A stretch of DNA of 64,000 nucleotides from Candidatus Sulfidibacterium hydrothermale (GTDB taxonomy: Bacteria; Bacteroidota; Bacteroidia; Bacteroidales; F082): positions 2,852,001 to 2,916,000 of the forward strand of contig NZ_CP083760.1 of assembly GCF_020149915.1 (NCBI RefSeq), given 5' to 3'. Shown here one piece after another: positions 57,806 through 64,000 of this stretch (position 1 is the first letter of the stretch; the number at the start of each line of letters is the position of its first letter). The position numbers and the translations under genes are program-made. The notes under the pieces were generated by a model. The model was not told the origin of the DNA and ran no database searches. It worked only from the letters and a program-made list of their open reading frames with translations.

Positions 57806-58227
57806 GCTGTATCGGTATTGTTCTCTGTGGTGCCAGAAATATTCGAGGGTCGGGTAGAAAACTTTTTTTTTATATCTACGCCATAGGTCTCTTCTGCCAG
57901 TTCTATCATCTTATCTTTGAAATCAATCAGGATTTGCTTTTGGCCGATTATCCGTTCAAGTTCTGCTACTTTCTTTTTGAGTTCCAATAGCTGCCTTGTG
58001 TCACTATCTGTTTCAATAATAAGTTTCTCTTTCTTGTCTTTCATAGTTCCGAATTTGTTTAACCACCGATAAACGTTAGTAGTGGTTACTTCATATTGTT
58101 TGCTAATTTCGGAAACTTTTGTTTTGCCTGTTTCTATTTCCCTGACTTTTTGAATCTTGAAACTGTCGCTGAAATGACGACGCCTTCGCTCGGCGGTGGT
58201 CATTTTAAATTGTCTTCTTGTTGCCAT
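57802..58227 (-). CDS. IS3-family transposase OrfA (HTH, leucine zipper)
   Basis: 141 residues from the ATG at 58227 (MATRRQFKMTTAERRRRHFS); a longer frame starts at 58272, very close to the right terminal repeat. A helix-turn-helix (KVSEISKQYEVTTTNVYRWL) binds the IS ends, followed by a leucine-zipper stretch (LLELKKKVAELERIIGQKQI). Ends at the frameshift window. Confidence 0.92.
   Translation of the reverse strand: MATRRQFKMTTAERRRRHFSDSFKIQKVREIETGKTKVSEISKQYEVTTTNVYRWLNKFGTMKDKKEKLIIETDSDTRQLLELKKKVAELERIIGQKQILIDFKDKMIELAEETYGVDIKKKFSTRPSNISGTTENNTDTA
57862..57868 (-). promoter_or_regulatory. Candidate -1 ribosomal frameshift site (A AAA AAG)
   Basis: On the - strand, codons AAA AAA AAG of orfA form the canonical slippery heptamer A AAA AAG. 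After a -1 slip the frame is open through the orfB ATG, producing an OrfAB fusion. This mirrors the frameshift known for IS3-family elements. No downstream pseudoknot was verified. Confidence 0.6.
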
Positions 58228-58285
58228 TTTTAACTGTTTTTTAAAGTGAATTCTTATGTTAAAAGTGGTCAACCTATTTCAGGCA

Positions 58286-58358
58286 TTGACAGGATGGAAG
58301 GATGTGGGGATGGAGGATGTGGAGATGGGAGGATGTAAAGATGGAGGATGGGAGGATG
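58286..58358 (+). repeat. G-rich tandem repeat, right of the IS element
   Basis: Continuation of the GATGTGGA/GATGGGAG tract of 56787-56905 (GGATGGAAGGATGTGGGGAT and so on), indicating that the IS element interrupted one repeat tract. Confidence 0.8.
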
Positions 58359-58616
58359 TTGTATTTTAAACTTTAGGCATTGGGAAATGATGAACGATAA
58401 ATGTATAGCGATGAACCAATGAAGGGGAAAAATTATTGGTTATTAGTTGTTATCAGTTGTTTGGGGTTCTGCGTTTCGCGTTTAGGGTTTGGGGATTTTT
58501 TGCGATTTGTTTTTTTGGGTTTCAAATCTGGTCATTGGGAAGGATGAATGATGAACGATGAATGGCGAGTGCGAATGGTGAATTGCTGATTTTTAATATT
58601 TTACCTGTATTTTCAC

Positions 58617-58810
58617 TGTCATCCTGTCCGTAGGATTCTGCCGAAGGCATCACTTCGTTCTCCAAAGTCACGAAGTGATGCGTAGTGAAGGATTTCAAAA
58701 ATAATTACAGTTGTTAAAAGAGATGCTTCGCGCTGCTCAGCATGACAAAAAAAGTTAATTTTTGGCGTTTGATTTTTTGTTTTTTGGGATTTCTAACTTT
58801 AGTACTTGAA
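58617..58810. repeat. Dispersed intergenic repeat, copy 1
   Basis: A segment containing GCGTAGTGAAGGATTTC, ACAGTTGTTAAAAGAGATGC, TTCGCGCTGCTCAGCATGAC, and TTTTGGCGTTTGATTTTTTG. It recurs at 59190-59340. This resembles a type of intergenic repeat with the CGAAGCATCTC core that I have met in many Bacteroidota genomes; not verified. No gene is seen in 58359-59590. Confidence 0.7.
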
Positions 58811-59065
58811 GTACTTAAAGTGATTATATCTTGTGTTTATAACTAATCCCGAAGGGATTAAACCAGAATAACCCTGTACGAAGTGCAGGGAAATAAACCC
58901 ATCAGAAAATCATAACCCCGAAGGGGTTGAATACCGGTCTCTGAATAAATTCAGCGTCAATAGTAACAAGTCGTCCCTATGGGACTCCAACACATCACAC
59001 ATCATCTGTGTTTAACGCGGATGAAACCGGGAAATTTATCGTCCGAGGATGCTCAAACGATGAAA
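58800..59065. repeat. Dispersed hairpin-rich repeat, copy B
   Basis: Homologue of 42296-42505 (copy A). It includes about 75 extra nt carrying CCCTGTACGAAGTGCAGGG and a second CCCGAAGGG palindrome. No ORF is preserved between the copies. Confidence 0.8.
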
Positions 59066-59189
59066 GAGTTTAGCATTTGGTGCTTTTTGCGATTTGTTTT
59101 TTTGTTTTTTGGGATTTCAAACCTGGTCATTGGTCACTGGTCATCAGGAAGGATTAACAATTGATCTTCAGTATTTTATATATATCTAC

Positions 59190-59340
59190 CCTATCATCCT
59201 GAACGAAGTAAAGCGTAGTGAAGAATCTCAAAAATAATCACAGTTGTTAAAAGAGATGCTTCGCGCTGCTCAGCATGACAAAAAAGTTGATTTTTGGCGT
59301 TTGCTTTTTTGTTTTTTGGGATTTCTAACTTTAGTACTTC
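59190..59340. repeat. Dispersed intergenic repeat, copy 2
   Basis: Second copy of 58617-58810, sharing AAAGCGTAGTGAAGAATCTC, CACAGTTGTTAAAAGAGATG and CTTCGCGCTGCTCAGCATGA and the following TTTTGGCGTTTG stretch. Confidence 0.7.
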
Positions 59341-59356
59341 AAGTGATTGGAATTTT

Positions 59357-59510
59357 GCTCTGTGGCAGCGACAGAAGCGGCAGCGCCCGGTGACAAAAGC
59401 CGATGTGAAACCGTGCAGCTGACAGCGACAAGCGAAGCTCGTGAGCTGCCGTAGTGTCACACGGCTTTTTGCACCGGGACTATAGCGGATGGCGCGGTTG
59501 CCACCCTAAT
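59357..59510. other. GC-rich structured intergenic element, copy 2
   Basis: The central hairpin runs 59386-59478: CCCGGTG / CACCGGG, then CAAAAGCCG / CGGCTTTTTG (one bulged T), then TGTGA / TCACA, closing an inner GCAGCT / AGCTGC stem, some 21 paired bases plus the inner stem. It is flanked by AGAAGCGGCAGC on the left and GGGACTATAGCGGATGGCGC on the right. Same plan as 47620-47760. Compensatory differences in the outer stems between the two copies would support an RNA. Candidate ncRNA or palindromic repeat. Confidence 0.6.
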
Positions 59511-59526
59511 CCTATTCCATTAAAAC

Positions 59527-59570
59527 AAAAAAGCCTCTTCCTTGTTTGCACAGGAAAAAGGCTTTTTCTT
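59527..59570. terminator. Terminator after nifU-like gene
   Basis: AAAAAAGCCTCTTCCT and AGGAAAAAGGCTTTTT pair with one mismatch. On the - strand it follows the NifU-like gene by 20 nt and ends in a T tract. Confidence 0.75.
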
Positions 59571-59590
59571 TTAAAACCAGACAAAAATGG

Positions 59591-59839
59591 TTACAAATTA
59601 ATGGCAACCACCTCTTTGATTTCGGGAATAACTTTTTTGAGCGTGGCTTCCACGCCGTTTTTCAGCGTCATGGTGCTGAAAGGACAAGCGCCACAGGCTC
59701 CGGTAAGCTCTACGTTTACCACATTGTCGTCCGTAATTTCAATAAAATTAATGTCGCCGCCATCGGCCTGCAGGTAAGGGCGCACCTGTTCAATTACATT
59801 TTGAACCTTTTGGTTGAGTTTTTTTCTGTCGTCTTCCAT
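59591..59839 (-). CDS. NifU-like Fe-S scaffold domain protein
   Basis: 82 residues, matching the NifU C-terminal (Nfu) domain alone. The CxxC motif (CGACPFSTMTLKNGVEA) binds a [4Fe-4S] cluster between two monomers. It should deliver clusters to client proteins. It lies 41 nt after the mrp stop on the same strand; the ApbC/Mrp ATPase is a natural partner in Fe-S assembly. No NifU N-terminal or NifS gene is nearby. Confidence 0.94.
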   Translation of the reverse strand: MEDDRKKLNQKVQNVIEQVRPYLQADGGDINFIEITDDNVVNVELTGACGACPFSTMTLKNGVEATLKKVIPEIKEVVAINL

Positions 59840-59880
59840 AGTAGATCGCTGTTTGGTGTGTTATTGGGGTACAGAATTTT

Positions 59881-60918
59881 TTACAATTTAGCGATTTCGG
59901 CTTTCAGCTTGGTCACAATTTCCTTGAAGGCTTCGCTTACAGGAGAACCGTCAATAAGAGAAAGCGGCATTCCTTTGTCGCCGGTTTCGGTTACTTTAGG
60001 TTCAATGGGGATACGTCCCAGCACCTTAATTCCCAACTCATTGGCCAGCTGATCACTGGCTCCCTGTCCAAAAATGTAATATTTTTTGTCCGGTGCATCT
60101 TCGGGAGTAAAGTAGGACATATTTTCAATTATTCCGAGCAACGGAATGGTAAGTTTTTCCTGGCGATACATCATAGCCGCCCGGCGCACATCGGCAGCAG
60201 CCACTTTTTGAGGTGTGGTAACCAGAACAGCTCCTGTAATGTTATAATTCTGTGCCAAAGTCAATTGAATATCGCCGGTTCCGGGAGGCATGTCAATAAC
60301 GAGATAATCCAGTTCGCCCCAGTCGCAATCGGTCATCAGCTGATTAAAAGCATTGTTGGCCATGGAACCACGCCACATGAGCGCCTGTTCGGGTTTTACA
60401 AAAAAGCCGATGGAGAGAATTTTAATGCCGTAATTTTCGAGTGGCAGTAAAACCGGTTTTCCTTTGCGTTCAATCACTTTGGGTTGTCCGCCTTCCACGC
60501 CAAACATAATAGGCACAGACGGCCCCAGCACATCGGCATCCAAAATTCCCACTTTGCTGCCATCTTTAGCCAATGACACGGCCAGGTTAGCCGCCACCGT
60601 GGATTTTCCCACACCGCCTTTACCGGAGATAACAGCAATAATATTTTTTACGCCGGAAAGCGGACCGGATTCGTCACCCACCGGTTTTACATCCACCGTG
60701 ATGTCATCGCCCAATTCGTTTTTCAGCGTTTTTACCACCGAATTGTAAATAATTCCCACGGCGGGATCATCCAGCTTTTCAAAAACAATGGTTACTTTAA
60801 TTTCTTTTCCTTTGATGGAAATATCCTGTATCATGTTCAGGTCAACAATATTGTCTTTTTTGGCAAAAAAGATGACCTGTTTAAGTGCATCAACGACCTG
60901 TTGTTTTGTAATAGCCAT
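59881..60918 (-). CDS. Mrp/ApbC Fe-S cluster carrier ATPase
   Basis: 345 residues. An N-terminal DUF59/MIP18-type domain (about 1-90) is fused to a P-loop ATPase with Walker A GKGGVGKSTVAANLA. It lacks a recognisable CxxC cluster motif in the C-terminal region as far as I can see, so the mode of cluster binding is uncertain. It loads Fe-S clusters onto apoproteins. A -7 box TACTTTTG lies at 60972-60965 (- strand). Pairs with the NifU-like gene downstream. Confidence 0.93.
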   Translation of the reverse strand: MAITKQQVVDALKQVIFFAKKDNIVDLNMIQDISIKGKEIKVTIVFEKLDDPAVGIIYNSVVKTLKNELGDDITVDVKPVGDESGPLSGVKNIIAVISGKGGVGKSTVAANLAVSLAKDGSKVGILDADVLGPSVPIMFGVEGGQPKVIERKGKPVLLPLENYGIKILSIGFFVKPEQALMWRGSMANNAFNQLMTDCDWGELDYLVIDMPPGTGDIQLTLAQNYNITGAVLVTTPQKVAAADVRRAAMMYRQEKLTIPLLGIIENMSYFTPEDAPDKKYYIFGQGASDQLANELGIKVLGRIPIEPKVTETGDKGMPLSLIDGSPVSEAFKEIVTKLKAEIAKL

Positions 60919-61144
60919 TTTTATTTTTATTTAGATTGAATAATGATAATAAAATTTGATGCTACAAAAGTAGGAAATTTTTTCGAATGGTCTTTTTTTA
61001 ATTTTATTGTTGTACCAATTTGTTTTCCGAAAGATTTTCATCCCCTATCACAGAATTTACCGGTTTTTATTCTTTTCATTCCCTGTTTTTTTGTATCATT
61101 GGCTTTTGCATAGGTTAATTCAGTCATCGTTAAACGGTTTATAA

Positions 61145-61609
61145 ATGCCTTTTGAAAACCCACCGGAAAATTCGACACCGAAAACAGGCCTGAAAAGAGC
61201 CATTGCTTTCGGACGAAAATACATTGATTACCGCATGGGAATATATGGTGCCGTGGTAATGGCTTCCATTGTGTTTTACATTAACTTCCGCGGCACGCAG
61301 GATTATAGCGGAGCCACCACTGCCGCCCTGAAACAAGGTACTTACACTTTTTTCTTCGGCGGGTTTATCATGCGACTGAGTGAACGGATAGCGGTTGAAA
61401 TCAGAAAAAAAGCCATTGCGCTAATCCTGGCCTGTGTGGTTCCTTCGCTTTTATCCCTGGTTTTAACTTTTGGGCTGCACAACCTGAAAGGGACACCCAA
61501 ACCGCTTCAGTCCACTATCCCTACTGCTGTTTTTGTCATTCCGGCCACCGCTGTATGGGGCTATTTGAAAAGAAAGAAAGCAGAAGCTAAGATCCACAAA
61601 ACAGATTAA
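61145..61609 (+). CDS. Small integral membrane protein of unknown function
   Basis: 154 residues from the ATG at 61145. An N-terminal polar stretch is followed by about three to four membrane helices, the last ending VIPATAVWGYLKRKKAEAKI. I do not recognise the family. Its stop overlaps the end of carB by 4 nt on the opposite strand. Confidence 0.65.
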   Translation: MPFENPPENSTPKTGLKRAIAFGRKYIDYRMGIYGAVVMASIVFYINFRGTQDYSGATTAALKQGTYTFFFGGFIMRLSERIAVEIRKKAIALILACVVPSLLSLVLTFGLHNLKGTPKPLQSTIPTAVFVIPATAVWGYLKRKKAEAKIHKTD

Positions 61610-64000
61610 TATTCGTCGCGGCTTTTTATCGGCAAATCTTCCAGTTTATAGCGACTGATGGCATACACAAAAGCACTGGCCAGCCGGGCATTGGTGATGA
61701 GCGGAATGTTGAAATCCACCGCGGCACGCCGGATGGTGTAATCGTTGCTCAACTCTCTTGAAGTGAGGTTTTTCGGAACATTAATCACCAAATCTACCAC
61801 CTTGTTTTTGATCAGGTCGTAGGCATTGGGCTGCTGTTTTTCGTCGGGCCAGAAAACACGAATGGTTTCAATGCCGTTTTTGGTATAAAAGTCGTGTGTG
61901 CCTTTGGTGGCATACAGCTGATATCCTTTTTCCTGCAGCATACGGGCGCTGTTGATGAGCTCGGTTTTCGAACGCAACGGTCCCGAAGAGATCAGAATAC
62001 CCTTTTCGGGAATGCGGTATCCTACCGACAAAAGGGCTTTCAGGATGGCTTCGTAATAATCGTCGCCGATACAGCCCACTTCGCCTGTGGAAACCATGTC
62101 CACACCGAGCACCGGGTCGGCTTTGCTCAGGCGCGAAAAGGAAAACTGTGGTGCCTTGACGCCGATGTGGTCAATGTCGAAAAGCGATTTTCCAGGTTTT
62201 TCGGGATTTTCCCCCAGCATAATCCGGACGGCATAATCGATAAAATTGGTGTTTAACACTTTGGAAACAAACGGAAAGCTGCGCGAAGCCCGCAGGTTAC
62301 ATTCAATGACCTTGATATCGTTGTCTTTGGCCAGGAACTGGATGTTAAACGGACCGCTGATGTGCAGCTCGCGGGCAATCTGCCGGCTGATGCGTTTAAT
62401 GCGGCGAACGGTTTCCACGTAAACTTTTTGCGGGGGAAACATGATGGTGGCATCGCCCGAGTGAACGCCGGCAAATTCCACATGTTCCGAAATGGCATAC
62501 ACAACCACGTCGCCGTCGCGGGCCACGGCGTCCATTTCAATCTCTTTGGCTTCGGTAAGGAATTTGGAAACCACCACCGGATACTGTTTGGAAACTTCGG
62601 TGGCCAGCCGGAGGAAATGTTTCAGCTCGTTTTTATTGGAAACCACATTCATGGCAGCGCCCGAAAGCACATACGAAGGCCGAATCAGCACCGGAAAGCC
62701 TACTTCTTCCGTAAAGCTGTAAATATCTTCGAGGCTGGTCAGCTCGCGCCATTCGGGCTGGTGTACCCCAATCTTGTCCAGCATTTCCGAAAATTTATAA
62801 CGATTTTCGGCGCGGTCAATGTTTTCGGGGGCGGTTCCCAAAACAGGAATTTTTTGTCGGTGCAGCCGCATGGCCAGGTTGTTGGGTATTTGTCCGCCGG
62901 TGGAAACAATTACCCCGTGTGGATTTTCCAGTCCGGCAATGTCCAGCACCCGTTCAAAAGTGAGTTCTTCGAGATAAAGCCGGTCGCAGCGGTCGTAATC
63001 AGTGCTTACCGTTTCCGGGTTGTAGTTGATCATCACAGCACGAAAGCCTTTGCGACGGATGGTGTCCAGTGCATTTACCGACGACCAGTCAAATTCCACG
63101 CTGCTACCGATGCGATACGCCCCCGAGCCCAGCACGATGACCGAACGGCCGTCGTTTTCGTAACGGATGTCGTTTTCACTTCCGTGGTACGTGAGATAAA
63201 GATAATTGGTTTGTGCCGGGTATTCGGCTGCCAGCGTATCAATTTGCTTAACGGAAGGGACAATTCCCCGTTTTTGCCGGTGATTTCGCACTTCCAGAAT
63301 TTCATCGTCGGTACTGCCGATGGCCCGGTCGTTATAAATCAGGCGGGCAATCTGAAAATCGGAAAATCCGGCTTGTTTGGCTTCGCGCAACAGCGCATCC
63401 GGTAAATCTTCCAGGTGGTTAAAAGTTAGCAGTTCCTGCTCGATATCCAGTATGTTCTTCAGCTTTTCGAGAAACCATTTGTCAATGCGGGTGTGTTGAT
63501 GGATTTTTTCCACTGGCCATCCCCGGTGCAGTGCTTCGGCAAGGTAGAAAACCCGCATGTCGGTAGGCTTTTGTAATGCCTGCGCAAGATTGCGCGGTTT
63601 CAGTGCTTTGTTGGCAGCAAAGCCGTGCATGCCTACGCCCACCATGCGCAGTCCTTTCTGAAAAGCTTCTTCAAAACTCCGGCCGATGGCCATCACTTCG
63701 CCCACGCTCTTCATCCCGGAACCGATTTCGTGCGAAACACCGACGAACTTGTTTAAATCCCATCGCGGAATTTTCACCACAAGATAATCCAGTGCCGGTT
63801 CAAAAAAAGCCGGTGTAGTCCGGGTAACGCTGTTTTTCAGTTCGTGCAGGCCGTATCCCAGTCCCAGCTTGGCCGCCACAAACGCCAGCGGATAACCGGT
63901 AGCTTTGGATGCCAGCGCACTGGAACGCGACAGCCGGGCATTGACTTCAATAACCCGGTAGTCTTCCGAATCAGGGTCGAGGGCAAACTGTACGTTGCAT
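61606..64000 (-). CDS. carB: Carbamoyl-phosphate synthase large chain, 5' end beyond window
   Basis: 798 C-terminal residues of a protein that is normally about 1070. Makes carbamoyl phosphate for arginine and pyrimidines. The frame is open to the window edge and begins in the N-terminal ATP-grasp half (IEVNARLSRSSALASKATGY); an internal Met at 63879 is not the start. After the oligomerisation domain, the second ATP-grasp half shows IVLGSGAYRIGSSVEFDWSS and NLRASRSFPFVSKVL. The C-terminal MGS-like allosteric domain ends IKSRDEY. No stop or frameshift is seen. Confidence 0.96.
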   Translation of the reverse strand, partial: CNVQFALDPDSEDYRVIEVNARLSRSSALASKATGYPLAFVAAKLGLGYGLHELKNSVTRTTPAFFEPALDYLVVKIPRWDLNKFVGVSHEIGSGMKSVGEVMAIGRSFEEAFQKGLRMVGVGMHGFAANKALKPRNLAQALQKPTDMRVFYLAEALHRGWPVEKIHQHTRIDKWFLEKLKNILDIEQELLTFNHLEDLPDALLREAKQAGFSDFQIARLIYNDRAIGSTDDEILEVRNHRQKRGIVPSVKQIDTLAAEYPAQTNYLYLTYHGSENDIRYENDGRSVIVLGSGAYRIGSSVEFDWSSVNALDTIRRKGFRAVMINYNPETVSTDYDRCDRLYLEELTFERVLDIAGLENPHGVIVSTGGQIPNNLAMRLHRQKIPVLGTAPENIDRAENRYKFSEMLDKIGVHQPEWRELTSLEDIYSFTEEVGFPVLIRPSYVLSGAAMNVVSNKNELKHFLRLATEVSKQYPVVVSKFLTEAKEIEMDAVARDGDVVVYAISEHVEFAGVHSGDATIMFPPQKVYVETVRRIKRISRQIARELHISGPFNIQFLAKDNDIKVIECNLRASRSFPFVSKVLNTNFIDYAVRIMLGENPEKPGKSLFDIDHIGVKAPQFSFSRLSKADPVLGVDMVSTGEVGCIGDDYYEAILKALLSVGYRIPEKGILISSGPLRSKTELINSARMLQEKGYQLYATKGTHDFYTKNGIETIRVFWPDEKQQPNAYDLIKNKVVDLVINVPKNLTSRELSNDYTIRRAAVDFNIPLITNARLASAFVYAISRYKLEDLPIKSRDEY

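Larger units (their letters stand above)
56906..58285 (-). mobile_element. IS3-family insertion sequence with orfA and orfB
   Basis: About 1380 bp with imperfect terminal inverted repeats: left TGCCTGAATATGGTTGACC, right (reverse complement) TGCCTGAAATAGGTTGACC, both with TG...CA ends. It contains orfA (HTH) and orfB (DDE integrase) on the - strand, in the -1 phase. No convincing target duplication is seen at the junctions. It lies inside the G-rich tandem repeat. Both ORFs look intact, so it may be active. Confidence 0.9.

Noticed and set aside
56906-58285. 3-5 bp target-site duplication for the IS element
   Set aside because: Bases next to the ends (TAGA left, TTGA right) do not match.
62362-63405. 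347-codon open frame on the + strand
   Set aside because: Antisense to carB, whose ATP-grasp motifs are clear; codon-bias shadow.

Overview
The window is chromosomal DNA of a Bacteroidota bacterium. The evidence is the TAnnTTTG (-7) promoter boxes in front of many genes, the nadK-DUF6089-uppS-bamA-ompH-ompH gene order, M56/BlaR1 peptidases fused to TonB C-termini, a DUF2795 acidic protein, and a type II-C CRISPR locus with a very large Cas9 and a 46-bp repeat. A Bacteroidales/Marinilabiliales-like lineage is plausible. Species cannot be read from the sequence, and the mevalonate genes, 2-oxoglutarate dehydrogenase and exported superoxide reductase do not settle it.

Layout. 1-8 kb: lysS (cut by the left edge), an NtrC-type regulator, a three-gene + strand operon (extended SDR, steroid 5-alpha-reductase-like membrane enzyme, DUF2891 lipoprotein), then mazG and proS on the - strand. 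8-20 kb: envelope genes: a Tyr/Pro-repeat lipoprotein, a FadL-like barrel, a TPR protein, then nadK, DUF6089, uppS, bamA and two Skp/OmpH chaperones, closed by a strong terminator. 19.6-23.3 kb: gamma-carbonic-anhydrase-like protein, nadB and a sulfatase.

23.3-30.9 kb is the most interesting part: a type II-C CRISPR-Cas system with cas9-cas1-cas2 on the - strand. A regular array of 12 perfect 46-bp repeats and 11 30-nt spacers lies beyond cas2, and a tracrRNA gene lies divergent to cas9 on the + strand. Each repeat carries a Bacteroidota-type promoter (TTG, 18 nt, TATCTTTG), so each spacer can be transcribed from its own repeat. At the cas-distal end two more repeats are each interrupted by the same 27-28 bp palindrome, at exactly the same position, splitting that -7 box (TATC|TTTG). 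Two further palindromes lie just outside. The tracrRNA can pair its anti-repeat with its own downstream segment.

30.9-45.6 kb: NylB-like serine hydrolase, 5'-nucleotidase, sucA-odhB, Tat-exported superoxide reductase, murB-purB, a HigBA-type toxin-antitoxin pair with an inverted repeat touching its promoter, an LRR protein and a BlaI/BlaR1-TonB pair with twin operators. 45.6-47.9 kb is an accessory pocket: a CoiA-like nuclease and a small membrane protein between ~130-150 bp direct repeats, then a GC-rich structured element. 48-56.7 kb: M3 peptidase, LytS/LytTR two-component pair, mevalonate-pathway GHMP kinase plus HMG-CoA reductase, cobalamin adenosyltransferase with an ABC ATPase. 56.7-59.6 kb is repeat-rich: an IS3-family element inserted in a G-rich tandem repeat, dispersed repeats shared with 42.3 kb, and a second GC-rich structured element. 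The window ends with NifU-like and Mrp Fe-S proteins, a small membrane protein and carB (cut by the right edge).

All functions are read from motifs and remembered family features; no database search was run.
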